DNA of 64,000 nt from Zunongwangia pacifica (GCF_023499215.1 NZ_JAKHSK010000014.1:60621-124620); one strand, 5' to 3'; shown: positions 38,499 through 47,445, counted from the first letter of the stretch. A program made the numbers and translations. Notes: generated by a model from the sequence alone, not told the origin.

Positions 38499-39638
38499 AT
38501 GCCTAAATGCAGTATAGTCATCGATTTAGGATTTGGCGATGCCGGGAAAGGGCTAACAACCGATTTTCTGGCTTCGCAACATCCTAAAAAAAGTCTGGTC
38601 ATCCGTTTTTCAGGAGGGCATCAGGTAGGTCACACCGTTACCACGCCTGCAATCACCCATACCTTCAGTAATTTTGGGTCGGGTACGTTACAAAACGTCC
38701 CCACTTTTTATACAGAAAAAACCACCATTTTTCCGCCGGCCATTTTTCAGGAAGGAAAATTCTTAAAAGCCTATCAACCCCAACTGTATTTGCATCCGTT
38801 GGCGATGGTCACTACCCTTTACGATATCGCTTTTAACCGGGCGGTAGAAAAACAGCAACAACACGGATCTTGCGGCCTGGGTTTTGGGACAACCATCGCC
38901 AGAAACAAGGAAGAAATCTTTTTTTTCGCCAACGATTTACAGTTTGAATGGGTCATTAAGCAGCGTTTAAACAGCATTAAAACCTACTACGAGCATCAAC
39001 TGAAAGCGCAGCCTAAGGAGGTTAAAAAGTATTATAAAGAAGAGCTGAAACAATACGATGAAACCTTTTTTATAGAAAGCTGCAAACACATTCAAGCCTT
39101 TTATAGCATTGCAAATTTGCCTGAATTGGTTCCGGCATTTGAGCATTTTATTTTTGAAGGAAGTCAGGGAATTTTATTAGACACGCAGTATGGATTTTAT
39201 CCGCACACCACCTGGAGCAATACCACCTCTAAAAATGCCCTTCAGCTGATAGAAAAGTACCTAAAAACCGCCAAAATCGAGATCTATTACGTTACCCGCT
39301 GTTACCAAACCCGCCACGGGAACGGACCAATGAGTGCCACCAAAAACGTGCAATTACAGCATAATGAAAACGAAGCCAATGTAGAAAATGAATTTCAGGG
39401 AAAATTCCGCACCAAAGCATTAGACGTTTCCTTATTAAATTATGCGTTAAGCTGCGATGCGATTCATCATCCGCCTCTCCCTATCGCTAAGAAATTAATG
39501 GTGACCTGTCTCGATCAGCTCCCCGACTTTTCTATGGAAGGATTTGTTGAAAAACTGGAGGTTCATTTTCAGGAAATTTACGGGAGTTATGGCCCTGGTC
39601 GTACTACCATAAAACCCATCCATCAAAAAACGGAATAG
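38499..39638 (+). CDS. Divergent adenylosuccinate synthetase paralogue (PurA/PurZ-like)
   Basis: A 379-residue relative of PurA, about 50 shorter than the housekeeping enzyme. The GTP/IMP loop is LGFGDAGKG with D14 and K17 kept (Glu replaced by Ala15), and the catalytic His is H45 in GGHQVGHT. The switch region reads HGSCGLGFGTTIARN, and FEGSQGILLDTQYGFYP (near 218) is clearly PurA. The aspartate-recognition loop of PurA (TTTGR-x-RR) is absent; the region has EANVENEFQGKFRTKALD (near 290-306), recalling phage PurZ-type enzymes. It is coupled to a VWA gene rather than to purine genes. A specialised ligase acting on a nucleotide is inferred. Confidence 0.78.
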   Translation: MPKCSIVIDLGFGDAGKGLTTDFLASQHPKKSLVIRFSGGHQVGHTVTTPAITHTFSNFGSGTLQNVPTFYTEKTTIFPPAIFQEGKFLKAYQPQLYLHPLAMVTTLYDIAFNRAVEKQQQHGSCGLGFGTTIARNKEEIFFFANDLQFEWVIKQRLNSIKTYYEHQLKAQPKEVKKYYKEELKQYDETFFIESCKHIQAFYSIANLPELVPAFEHFIFEGSQGILLDTQYGFYPHTTWSNTTSKNALQLIEKYLKTAKIEIYYVTRCYQTRHGNGPMSATKNVQLQHNENEANVENEFQGKFRTKALDVSLLNYALSCDAIHHPPLPIAKKLMVTCLDQLPDFSMEGFVEKLEVHFQEIYGSYGPGRTTIKPIHQKTE

Positions 39639-39651
39639 TTGGTTTACACTT

Positions 39652-39675
39652 AAAATCCCGATTTTCAGGGATTTT
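39652..39675 (+). terminator. Intrinsic terminator after the PurA-like gene
   Basis: AAAATCCC and GGGATTTT form a stem around an 8-nt loop, followed by TTT, 13 bp past the stop. It closes the three-gene coiled-coil/VWA/PurA-like operon. Confidence 0.8.
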
Positions 39676-39721
39676 TTTAGCCCCAATCTATACTACTTTA
39701 GCCACCTAAAAAAATTAGTAT

Positions 39722-40753
39722 ATGATGAATCCCAATGCGGTATATTATACCAAACTACGACATAAAAAGTGGAGTGATTTTAATTTTGAACCCGTTCAGG
39801 TCACCTTGTTACCAGAAGATATCGACTATTTAAGTTATGAAAACAGCTTTATATTTAGGGATACCCTGCTAAAAACACTGGAAGAATACACCCAACATAA
39901 GGTTTTTAAATTACTATTTATTACTCCAGATCTTAATTTCAACACCAACTTTTATGGTGTTGCTTATTTAGAACATAAAGAGGTGCTTACGGTTAGCTTT
40001 CAACAAACCGAAATTTTTAACTCCTGGTACGATTGCATCATCGATGAAGAAGATGAAAATAAGCCTCAATTATTTATGTTTTCCAAACAGAGTTATAGTT
40101 ATCGACCTATTGATGAAAAGCTTCAGGAACAAATTTTTAATCATACCGGAGATTTTATAAGTAACGCGATTCCCAATGAATTTATCGCGGAAGAATTAGC
40201 GAAGGAAAAAGCCGATTTTTTAGCGCCTTTTATACATCTTGACGCCTCTTATAATCTGGAATCCATACAGCAGAATTTTGAAAAACTGGTCGCCAAAAAT
40301 TCGTGGAACGTGATTACGCCTAAAGATCATCAACAAATTTATGACGAGTTTGAAGCCGAAGCAGGCTTTGCATTTCCGCCGCTGCTCAAAGATTTTTTAA
40401 GCCTGCACAACGGTGTCGAAAATACCCCTTTTTTAAATGCCGAATCGATTTTAAAGGAATGGAAAGACTGGCAATCTGTTTATAAAGATTGGACGCAGGA
40501 CGAATTATGGGACACCTATAGTGAAAATGAAGGGAAAACCTTATTGATGTACACCACGCCGTATTGGATCCCGTTTTTCGATTTATACAACGGTAATTTT
40601 ATCGCCTTAGATTTTGCGCCTACAGAAAAAGGAACTCCCGGTCAAGTCATACGTTTTGGTGCAGACCAGGAAATAGGCTACCAAATAGCAGAAAGTTTAG
40701 AAGCCTTTCTGGACGATTTATACCTGGATGAAGAAGAATTTTTAATGGCATAA
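39722..40753 (+). CDS. SMI1/KNR4 (SUKH-1) family protein
   Basis: A 343-residue soluble protein. The SUKH core is in the C-terminal half: EFEAEAGFAFPPLLKDFLSL, then HNGVE, and later LYNGNFIALDFAPT and GTPGQVIRFG. The N-terminal 170 residues are of unknown type. SUKH domains are common immunity modules against polymorphic toxins and also occur as regulators. It follows the PurA-like operon after a terminator, so it has its own promoter (TACTTTAG about 20 bp upstream of the ATG is close to a -7 box). Confidence 0.75.
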   Translation: MMNPNAVYYTKLRHKKWSDFNFEPVQVTLLPEDIDYLSYENSFIFRDTLLKTLEEYTQHKVFKLLFITPDLNFNTNFYGVAYLEHKEVLTVSFQQTEIFNSWYDCIIDEEDENKPQLFMFSKQSYSYRPIDEKLQEQIFNHTGDFISNAIPNEFIAEELAKEKADFLAPFIHLDASYNLESIQQNFEKLVAKNSWNVITPKDHQQIYDEFEAEAGFAFPPLLKDFLSLHNGVENTPFLNAESILKEWKDWQSVYKDWTQDELWDTYSENEGKTLLMYTTPYWIPFFDLYNGNFIALDFAPTEKGTPGQVIRFGADQEIGYQIAESLEAFLDDLYLDEEEFLMA

Positions 40754-40856
40754 CCACCAAAAAAAGGGAAGAATAGCTTTACGTTCACAGCTATCAATGG
40801 TAAATTTGAATTGAAAATTAGAAACGCTTAGGAGTGAAGCGTGCACCCATTTATAA

Positions 40857-42833
40857 ATGACGGTATTTAAAAAACATCGGTTACTGGTTTTAGTGCTTTT
40901 CTTAGGAATTTTTCTTCCCGGGTTTGGTCAAAATTCAGCAACCTCCCAAACCATCGATTCCCTTTCAGCCATCTATCAGCAATACTTGTACAGCCAGCCT
41001 AAAAAAGCCGCTAAAGCCGCTAAAGAATGGTTGGCTATCGCTAAAAAAGCAGGGCTAAAGCAACAACAAGCCCGTGCTTATTATGCGCTGGGAAATTTAG
41101 AAAATAGTTCCGGAGATTATAAAAACACCGTTGTTCATTCCAAAAAAACAATTGAATTATTAAAAGAATTAGAAAGCGATTCAGGCTTAGCCACAAGTTA
41201 TAATTTATTGGCGTTGGGTTATAAGAATATGGGCAATTATACCCAGGCAATGGAGAGTTTTTTGCATTGCCTGGATTATGCTAAAAAAGACAATGACCAA
41301 CAGCAGCAGGCCAATGCTTATCAAAATATCGCTACGCTTTATATCCTTCAGAAAGAGCATAAAAAAGCGATTGAAAATTTAAGCCGGGCAACCCATTTAT
41401 TTAAAGAATTGGGAGACGAAAACGGTATTTATACCACCTTATTTAATTTTGCTAACATTTTAAAGGAACAAGGGAGATTTGAGGAAGCGCGGGAGCATTA
41501 TAAGACCGTTTTAGACTATAGAAAAAAAGAAAATAATAAAACGGTTATTGCTTACATCAATATTAATCTTTCCCAAATGCTGGTGGAAGAAAAAAAGTAT
41601 GGCCAGGCGGTTGTTTCCCTCAAAAAAACGCTTAAACTCCTGCAGGAACTTCAGTTTAAATCAGATATGGCCATTGTGTATAACGATTTGGGCATCTGTG
41701 AAGATAAACTGGGCCACACCGGGCAGGCGATTGCTTATTTTCAGCAAGCTTTAAAAATAGGAGAAGAACAAACCTTATTAAGCTACAATACCGATTTTTA
41801 TAAAAACCTTGCGCAGCTCTATAAAACGCAGGGCGATTATCAAAAAGCCCTCACGTTTTACGAAAAATCCATTCGTGCACAAGCCGCACAAAATTCGCTT
41901 TCTAAAGAAAAATATGTCGCCAATTTACAAGAACGTTACGAAACCGAATTAAAGGAAGCGCGAATAAAGTTGCTTGAAAATGAAAAGAAATTAAACGAAT
42001 TTGAATTACAAAAAGCAGCCTTAAGCGTAAAAAAACAACGTTTATTGCGAAATGTGTTTATTGGCGGATTTGTATTTGTATTGATTTCGTTACTGGTTTT
42101 ACGCCGATTTTATCTTCAGCGGTTGCAGGTGCAGAAAGAACTTTACCTGCAAAAAGAAAAAAACTCAGAGCAGCAAATTAACCAGATGATTAAAGATCAT
42201 AAATTAGCGGTGATCGAGCGCCACCAGCAGGGACAGGATGAAGAGCGTGAACGCCTGGCCCGCGAAATTCACGATGGCATTGGCGGTGATTTGGCGGGAA
42301 TTAAAATTGCTTTTGAAAATTATGTCGAAGATCAACCGCAAAAGCCACAGGTAAAACGCATTCTGGAAGGCATCAATAACGCCTGTACAGATGTGCGGGC
42401 ACTTTCGCATCAGTTACACCCATTGCCCTTTTCTAAAATAGGTTTTTGTAGTTTTCTTAAAGATTTTATTCAGCAGGTTTCCAAAAATAGCACGTTAAGC
42501 ATTCAGGGGTTTTTCTATCCTGAAGAAGCCATCGATAATTTACCCAACGATCTTTTAATCGCTACCTATCGCGTGGTACAAGAGTTAATCAACAATATTT
42601 GTAAACATTCTGAAGCGACACAAGCTGAAGTTCAACTCACCAGGCACCAACAGCATTTAAATATTTTAGTAAATGATAACGGCATTGGGTTTAGAAAATC
42701 TAAAAAACCGGGAATAGGCTTACGAAATATTAAAGAACGTTTACAGCAAATAAACGGCACCATAGAAATTGACAGTAGCGCAGATAGCGGTACTTCAATC
42801 ACCATAAACATTCCTTTAAAACACCCATTTTGA
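40857..42833 (+). CDS. TPR sensor histidine kinase (HisKA_3 type)
   Basis: A 658-residue sensor. A signal peptide (LLVLVLFLGIFLPGFGQ) precedes a periplasmic array of at least five TPR repeats (about 60-340), for example YNDLGICEDKLGHTGQAIAY. A coiled coil, one transmembrane helix (VFIGGFVFVLISLLVL, about 398-415), a second coiled coil, HisKA_3 with H472 in LAREIHDGIGGDLAG, and HATPase_c with VNDNGIGF and GIGLRNIKERL follow. The stop overlaps the start of the LuxR-type regulator by 4 bp, so they are a two-component pair. Confidence 0.92.
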   Translation: MTVFKKHRLLVLVLFLGIFLPGFGQNSATSQTIDSLSAIYQQYLYSQPKKAAKAAKEWLAIAKKAGLKQQQARAYYALGNLENSSGDYKNTVVHSKKTIELLKELESDSGLATSYNLLALGYKNMGNYTQAMESFLHCLDYAKKDNDQQQQANAYQNIATLYILQKEHKKAIENLSRATHLFKELGDENGIYTTLFNFANILKEQGRFEEAREHYKTVLDYRKKENNKTVIAYININLSQMLVEEKKYGQAVVSLKKTLKLLQELQFKSDMAIVYNDLGICEDKLGHTGQAIAYFQQALKIGEEQTLLSYNTDFYKNLAQLYKTQGDYQKALTFYEKSIRAQAAQNSLSKEKYVANLQERYETELKEARIKLLENEKKLNEFELQKAALSVKKQRLLRNVFIGGFVFVLISLLVLRRFYLQRLQVQKELYLQKEKNSEQQINQMIKDHKLAVIERHQQGQDEERERLAREIHDGIGGDLAGIKIAFENYVEDQPQKPQVKRILEGINNACTDVRALSHQLHPLPFSKIGFCSFLKDFIQQVSKNSTLSIQGFFYPEEAIDNLPNDLLIATYRVVQELINNICKHSEATQAEVQLTRHQQHLNILVNDNGIGFRKSKKPGIGLRNIKERLQQINGTIEIDSSADSGTSITINIPLKHPF

Positions 42834-43468
42834 AACAAATAAACATCATTATCGCAGACGATCATTTAATGTTTTTAGAAGGCATCAATACCATTTTACA
42901 AGCGATGCCCGAAATCGCGAATGTTCATTTAGCGACCGAGGGGAAGCAGGTACTGCGCTTGTTAAAGCAGTTTGAGATAGACCTGGTCATCAGCGATATT
43001 AATATGCCCAAAATGGATGGGGTGGCTTTGCTTAAAGAAATTAAAAAGAAGCACAGTGAGGTAAAAATCATTATGCTAAGTATGTTGGATAACCATCTTA
43101 CGGTACATAAAATAATCCAGAAAGGGGCCGATGGTTTTGTGCCGAAATTCACCAGTAAAAAGGAGTTGCAAAAAGCGGTACGAACGGTAATCAACAATGA
43201 GTCTTATTTTTCTGAAAGTATTAAGCAGCGCTATATGGAGAGTGTTTTTGAACGCAAAAAATACCAAAATATTGAGCTTTCTCCCCGGGAAAAGGAAGTG
43301 CTGAAATTGTTAAGTGAGGAGCTGACTTCTAAAGAAATTTCAGAACAGTTGTTTATTTCGGTTAATACCGTAGAAACGCACCGTAAAAATATTTTATTAA
43401 AAACCGGTGCCAAAACCACTACCGGCGCGGTAAAATACGCGATAGAATCGGGTTTGTTTGATGATTAA
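42830..43468 (+). CDS. NarL/LuxR-type response regulator
   Basis: A 212-residue regulator. The receiver domain has acidic pocket ADD (9-11) and phospho-acceptor D56 in VISDINMPKMDG. The C-terminal GerE helix-turn-helix contains LSPREKEVLKLLSEELTSKE and SVNTVETHRKNILLKTGA. It pairs with the TPR kinase through a 4-bp overlap. A 21-bp segment of its 3' end (43397-43417, codons for LKTGAKT) recurs exactly at 50205-50225, on the other side of the module array. Confidence 0.93.
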   Translation: MKQINIIIADDHLMFLEGINTILQAMPEIANVHLATEGKQVLRLLKQFEIDLVISDINMPKMDGVALLKEIKKKHSEVKIIMLSMLDNHLTVHKIIQKGADGFVPKFTSKKELQKAVRTVINNESYFSESIKQRYMESVFERKKYQNIELSPREKEVLKLLSEELTSKEISEQLFISVNTVETHRKNILLKTGAKTTTGAVKYAIESGLFDD

Positions 43469-43538
43469 CGGTTTCGATTGTGAGTGTAGGGTGTTGTTTA
43501 ACACTTTTAGAAGTGATGATCTGAGCTTGTCGAAGGCT

Positions 43539-43575
43539 AGGCGAGAACACGTAATTACTTAATGGCTATTGCGTG
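43539..43575. repeat. Module-boundary site A (right arm only)
   Basis: TAGGCGAGAACACGTAATTA and the following CTTAATGGCTATTGCGTGC match the right arm of site E (TAGGCGAGAACAAGCAATTA and CTTATAGCCATTG). No matching left arm precedes it; an unrelated small palindrome and the LuxR gene are there instead. It therefore marks the left end of the array. The last codons of the DUF1275 gene lie within it. Confidence 0.6.
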
Positions 43576-44311
43576 CAATTTTTCTTTGTTTATATTTTCT
43601 GCTCGTAGCTATTAATTTATACCGCAAATCATCATAGAATAAACTTATTACTAAAATCACCACTCCTAAAATAAGCGTGTTTAATCGTAAGTCAAGTCTT
43701 GAGTAAAGAAATCCGCCGATTATTCCGCCCAGGAAAAAGAAACAAATGATATACATACGCAGTTTTATAGTTGCTTTAATTTTTTCCCTATAAGGATGAT
43801 ATTCAGGAAAGAAAAGTTGTGATAATTCAATTCCTAAATCTGTGAACAGCCCTGTTAAGTGGGTTGTTCTTACGACAGCATTCGAAATTTTTGTCACAAA
43901 AGAGTTTTGATGTCCCATTGCGAAAAGTAACAGACAAACAATAAGATTAGGATATTTTATTTCACCAGTATTGCTTATGATCGCAATTGATAATAAAATG
44001 ACACATTCAATCATTGTTGGTAGCACAAAAACATTAAGTTTTTTATTTTCTTTCAATTTTTCGATTAGGAAACTTGATGAAAAAGAACCAAAGAGAAATG
44101 AAAAAATATAAAGAAAATAAACTGTTCCTTTCCAAAATTCAAAATTGGAAACATCATTCATAAAAAGTGCAAAATGACCTGTCACGTTTGTAGTTAGTTG
44201 CTTAAATTCTAAAAAGCCCGTAACATTTACAATTCCAGAAACAAAAGACAAAATCGAGGCCAGTCGTAGGTTATGTTTTAATGTTCTACTCTTCCCCTGG
44301 TGTCTAAACAT
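43559..44311 (-). CDS. DUF1275 (YoaK) family membrane protein
   Basis: A 250-residue integral membrane protein with about six helices. The family motif near the N-terminus is LSFVSGIVNVTGFLEF followed by TTNVTGHFALF, and a second half contains GHQNSFVTKISNAVVRTTH. The function of the family is not established, though transport has been suggested. The terminal residues are encoded by boundary site A, so the gene fills its module from edge to edge. Confidence 0.85.
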   Translation of the reverse strand: MFRHQGKSRTLKHNLRLASILSFVSGIVNVTGFLEFKQLTTNVTGHFALFMNDVSNFEFWKGTVYFLYIFSFLFGSFSSSFLIEKLKENKKLNVFVLPTMIECVILLSIAIISNTGEIKYPNLIVCLLLFAMGHQNSFVTKISNAVVRTTHLTGLFTDLGIELSQLFFPEYHPYREKIKATIKLRMYIICFFFLGGIIGGFLYSRLDLRLNTLILGVVILVISLFYDDLRYKLIATSRKYKQRKIARNSH

Positions 44312-44345
44312 TTTATTTCCATTTCGTTCGTTTTGTTAAATTCTA

Positions 44346-44480
44346 CACACAACGGTCTTGTATAACAATCATTTGCGGGATGTTTAGAAACTAAGATAGC
44401 TAAAATTACTGACTTTTATGCTTGCGCGGTTGAATCCGTTGATCAAAAAGCCGCAATTGTTGTTATATATTGTTGTGCCC
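44346..44480. repeat. Module-boundary palindromic site B
   Basis: Starts CACACAACGGTCTTG and ends CCGCAATTGTTGTTATATAT then TGTTGTGCCC. The arms pair over about 25 bp (CACAAC, TATAACA, TTGCGG) with bulges. The interior of about 70 bp shares AACTAAGATA and CTTTTATGCTTGCGCGGTTG with site C. The last codons of Fic (GHNNI) come from the right arm. Confidence 0.65.
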
Positions 44481-45434
44481 AGTTATTATTTTATACTTAG
44501 TTTTATTCTTTTCTCCAATTTTCTCGAATAGATTTAATTCCAAACCTTTTTTTAAATCTCTACTGGCTGTTGAAGAAGAAATATCTTTAAAAATATCCAT
44601 ATAATCTTTTCTAGAAAACTCATTTTTATTTAGTGATATAAAATATTCAAGTCTATCATTTTCATTAAAGGTTCTATTATTAAAATCTAATAACTTATTG
44701 ATTGAAGCATCAATAACGGTTAACATATATTCGATAAATTTTGTTGATTTTCCTGATTTATCACTTTGCGCTAATGCTTTATAATATTTTTCTTGGTCAT
44801 TACTAATCATTGTTTCAAATGGCAAAAATTCAAAGATTGGATATTTTTCCATCAAAATTAAAGTTTGCCATAATCTTCCCATTCTGCCATTTCCATCTGA
44901 AAATGGATGAATAAACTCCATTTCATAGTGAAAAACACAACTTTTGATTAATTCTATTTCATCTGAATTTTTTAAATATTTGAAAAGGTCTTTCATCAAG
45001 AAAGAGACATTTTCAAAAGGTGGTGCTAAATGTTCTACTTTTGAACCTTTTACAATACCAACACCTTGTCTTCTATATTTTCCGGCATCATTAATTAGGT
45101 TTTTCATTAAATGCTGATGTGCTTTTAAAAAGGATTTTTCACTATTTGGATTGTATTGATTTAAATTCTCATAGATTTCTATGGCATTTAGAACTTCTAC
45201 AACGTCTTTTTTTGGACCAATAACTCTTTTCTTTTCAAGTAAAGCAGTTATCTGTTCTTCTGTCAAACTATTTCCTTCTATTTTCAGTGAAGAATGAATA
45301 GTTTTTATTTTGTTCTGTTTTCTTAATTTTGGGGAAGGTCTGTTAAGATAAGTAGCATTTATTTCTCCAATTTTTTCTGAGATTGAAGTTATAAGTTTTA
45401 AAATTTCTGGAGTTATTTCGTAAGGAGGATTCAT
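44463..45434 (-). CDS. Fic-family AMP-transferase-like protein
   Basis: About 323 residues from MNPPYEITPEILKLI (the frame opens 39 bp earlier). The catalytic motif HPFSDGNGRMGR is complete, so AMP transfer to a hydroxyl group is possible. The autoinhibitory motif SLKIEGN, of the (S/T)xxxE(G/N) form, is N-terminal, making it a class II Fic whose activity is normally held off. A C-terminal winged-helix-like tail (RKDYMDIFKDISSSTASRDL) suggests DNA binding. It is the sole gene of its module and has no separate antitoxin. Confidence 0.9.
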   Translation of the reverse strand: MNPPYEITPEILKLITSISEKIGEINATYLNRPSPKLRKQNKIKTIHSSLKIEGNSLTEEQITALLEKKRVIGPKKDVVEVLNAIEIYENLNQYNPNSEKSFLKAHQHLMKNLINDAGKYRRQGVGIVKGSKVEHLAPPFENVSFLMKDLFKYLKNSDEIELIKSCVFHYEMEFIHPFSDGNGRMGRLWQTLILMEKYPIFEFLPFETMISNDQEKYYKALAQSDKSGKSTKFIEYMLTVIDASINKLLDFNNRTFNENDRLEYFISLNKNEFSRKDYMDIFKDISSSTASRDLKKGLELNLFEKIGEKNKTKYKIITGHNNI

Positions 45435-45510
45435 TTTGATACTATCATTTGATATTATCAAAGATACAATCATTTATCAATGAATTTCACTTGAAAGCGA
45501 TTTTTTTAAA

Positions 45511-45648
45511 TGTACCTAACGGTCTTGTGTAAAAATCAGTTACGGATTGTTTAAAAACTAAGATAACAAAAGTTACAGACTTTTATGCTTGCGCGGTTGT
45601 GTCCGCAGGACACAAAGCCGCAATTGTTGTTATATGGTGTTGTACCAC
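45511..45648. repeat. Module-boundary palindromic site C
   Basis: Starts GTACCTAACGGTCTTG and ends GCCGCAATTGTTGTTATATG then GTGTTGTACCAC. The right half is nearly the same as site B. The interior carries its own hairpin TGTGTCC-GCA-GGACACA. The left arm is the most decayed of the set, and its core does not mirror the start of the Fic module well. Confidence 0.6.
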
Positions 45649-45654
45649 GTACTT

Positions 45655-46065
45655 TTATCTAATATCTTCAATAAAATCGGCAAAAGTCAAAATTTTGGTT
45701 TCTTCAATTTTTTCCAATACCAATAAATCTTTATCTCCGCTTATCAAATAATCAGCATTCGAATCTATCGATAAATTAAGTAAAAAGTTATCTTTTTCAT
45801 CTCGGCAAATTTGAATGTTGGATTTAACGTTTATTAATTCTCCAAATTGATCAAAATACTCGAGAACTTTTTCAATGTCCTTTTTAGAAAAGTATTTTTT
45901 AAATTTTGGACGACTTACAACATCTATGAACTCTTCAATTAATTCGTCTGAGAAAATTATGGTTATTTCTTTGTTTTCAATCAGTTTATCGATTTGATTA
46001 AACTTTTTAGAAATCAGAAAGCTAATCCAAAGATTTGTGTCAAGGATTATTTTCTTATTTTTCAT
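45655..46065 (-). CDS. PIN-domain toxin (putative ribonuclease)
   Basis: A 136-residue VapC-like PIN protein of the type-II toxin-antitoxin 'PIN family toxin' group. Acidic metal-binding residues are seen in ILDTNLWIS, EEFIDVVSRPKF, CRDEKDNFLL and YLISGDKDLL. It would cleave RNA when free of antitoxin. The start overlaps the end of the upstream antitoxin gene by 11 bp. It forms with it one module between sites C and D. Confidence 0.88.
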   Translation of the reverse strand: MKNKKIILDTNLWISFLISKKFNQIDKLIENKEITIIFSDELIEEFIDVVSRPKFKKYFSKKDIEKVLEYFDQFGELINVKSNIQICRDEKDNFLLNLSIDSNADYLISGDKDLLVLEKIEETKILTFADFIEDIR

Positions 46066-46270
46066 ATCGTGATTTTCTCACTTGCTCAACTTCATTTGTT
46101 ATTTCCTCAAGTGAAATCTCATCTTTGCATTTAGTTCTTAATTTTTTTAAAAGAGTAGAGAAGTCCGATTTCTTTTTTTCTTTGCTAATTTTAATCAAGT
46201 TTAAGTCAGCTAAATCTTTTAAAAGGTTTTTTGCTTTAGGGTTTATTATGTCAATTCGGATAGTTTCCAT
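46055..46270 (-). CDS. Antitoxin of the PIN toxin
   Basis: A 71-residue, charged protein (METIRIDIINPKAKNLLKDL at the N-terminus, EITNEVEQVRKSRYEK at the C-terminus) just upstream of and overlapping the PIN gene. Size, position and an N-terminal beta strand plus helices fit the antitoxins found with flavobacterial PIN toxins. It probably binds DNA and autoregulates. The specific family was not identified. Confidence 0.75.
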   Translation of the reverse strand: METIRIDIINPKAKNLLKDLADLNLIKISKEKKKSDFSTLLKKLRTKCKDEISLEEITNEVEQVRKSRYEK

Positions 46271-46330
46271 TTTCTCTCAATTTTTTATAAATCTAAGAAA
46301 TTATTTCTAATTCGAGAATTTTTTCTGTAT

Positions 46331-46470
46331 GTGGTACAACGGTTACGGTTATCGCAAGTTGGCGGATAAATCCGTTAGGATTTGTCCGCCATTTGCTTTC
46401 TTGTTTGAGGTTCTAAGTTACCGAATTTTATTCAGCTACCGCCTATTTGCGATTAACCGTTGTTACCCAC
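46331..46470. repeat. Module-boundary palindromic site D
   Basis: The clearest site. Left arm GTGGTACAACGGTTACGG then TTATCGCAAGTTGGCGG. Right arm CCGCCTATTTGCGATTAACC then GTTGTTACCCAC. They pair over about 30 bp, with a 4-nt bulge in the left arm. Inside is a second hairpin, GGCGGATAAATCC / GGATTTGTCCGCC. The asymmetric bulge recalls the unpaired bases that orient attC sites. Confidence 0.72.
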
Positions 46471-46476
46471 TGGTGC

Positions 46477-46989
46477 TTACTCTTCATAAGCTCCTGAAGA
46501 ATATGTAAGCTCATAACTGTGCGTGTAAATCTCAAATACAATTCCAAAAGGATCTTCAACATAACACATTTTATACGGCTTATCATTTGGGTAATATTCT
46601 CTTATTGGCATTCTTTGTTTACCACCAGCAGAAACTATCTTTTCTATTAAATTTTCGATGTTCGGGTCTTGTACACAGAAATGGAATAATCCTGTATTAA
46701 AAGGATTGAATCCTGGAGCTTCTTTTTTCCCATTTGGGAAAGAAAATAATTCAATTCCAATTCCATCTGATGTTGACATATGTGCTATTTCAAATTCCTC
46801 CCAGTCTTCTCCAAATACATCAATACACATTTGTCCTATAGCAGTTTCTCTTTCTTTTTTAACTTTTGAAGGCTCCATTATTGTGTACCATCCCATCACT
46901 TCAGAATAGAACTTGACAGCCTCTTTAATGTTTGGCACTGTTATACCAATGTGTGAAAATGATCGTGGATAAGTTTCTTCTTTTTTCAT
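46477..46989 (-). CDS. VOC (glyoxalase/bleomycin resistance) family protein
   Basis: A 170-residue vicinal-oxygen-chelate protein. SFSHIGITVPNIKEAVKFYS supplies the first metal-ligand His, and FHFCVQDPNIE and FGIVFEIYTH the later ligands. The substrate is unknown; lactoylglutathione- or antibiotic-type chemistry is possible. It is divergent from an HxlR regulator in the same module, a common regulator/target pair. Confidence 0.85.
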   Translation of the reverse strand: MKKEETYPRSFSHIGITVPNIKEAVKFYSEVMGWYTIMEPSKVKKERETAIGQMCIDVFGEDWEEFEIAHMSTSDGIGIELFSFPNGKKEAPGFNPFNTGLFHFCVQDPNIENLIEKIVSAGGKQRMPIREYYPNDKPYKMCYVEDPFGIVFEIYTHSYELTYSSGAYEE

Positions 46990-47113
46990 ATCTATTTTAT
47001 TTTTAAGGCTACAAAATAAGGATATATTTGTCTGTTAAAAAATAAGTTACCCAAATGTAATATAGGTAACTAAAAGAGTTATTTGTTGTTAATCAGTTAT
47101 TTATATTTTTAAA

Positions 47114-47425
47114 ATGAATAAAATTTATTGTCCTCTTAACTATACAATGAAATTAATTGGAACGAAATGGAAACCTCTTGTTCTATTTCATTTATTAGAA
47201 GGACCAGTTCGTTCTGGAAAACTTCAAAATAAAGTTCCCGATATTTCTAATAAAATGTTTACTCAAACCGTTCGTGAACTTGAAAAGGATAATCTTATCA
47301 CACGAAAAGTATATCCGGTAGTTCCTCCAAAAGTTGAATATGAATTAACTGAAAAAGGGAAGTCATTAGAATCTATCTTAAAAAGTTTAGACTCCTGGGG
47401 TAAAGAAATGTCTGCTTTTAGTTAA
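47114..47425 (+). CDS. HxlR-family transcriptional regulator
   Basis: A 103-residue winged-helix protein. YCPLNYTMKLIGTKWKPLVL holds the conserved N-terminal Cys (redox- or aldehyde-sensing in relatives) and the first helices. SGKLQNKVPDISNKMFTQTV is the recognition part. The divergent promoter region of 124 bp with the VOC gene contains repeated GTTACC/GGTAAC-like strings at 47045-47075 that could be operators. Confidence 0.88.
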   Translation: MNKIYCPLNYTMKLIGTKWKPLVLFHLLEGPVRSGKLQNKVPDISNKMFTQTVRELEKDNLITRKVYPVVPPKVEYELTEKGKSLESILKSLDSWGKEMSAFS

Positions 47426-47445
47426 GCAAGATCTTTGTGGCACTT

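Noticed and set aside
47045..47090. Full boundary site between VOC and HxlR
   Set aside because: GTTACC and GGTAAC strings occur, but without long palindromic arms. They are more likely operators of the HxlR regulator, so VOC and HxlR are treated as one module.
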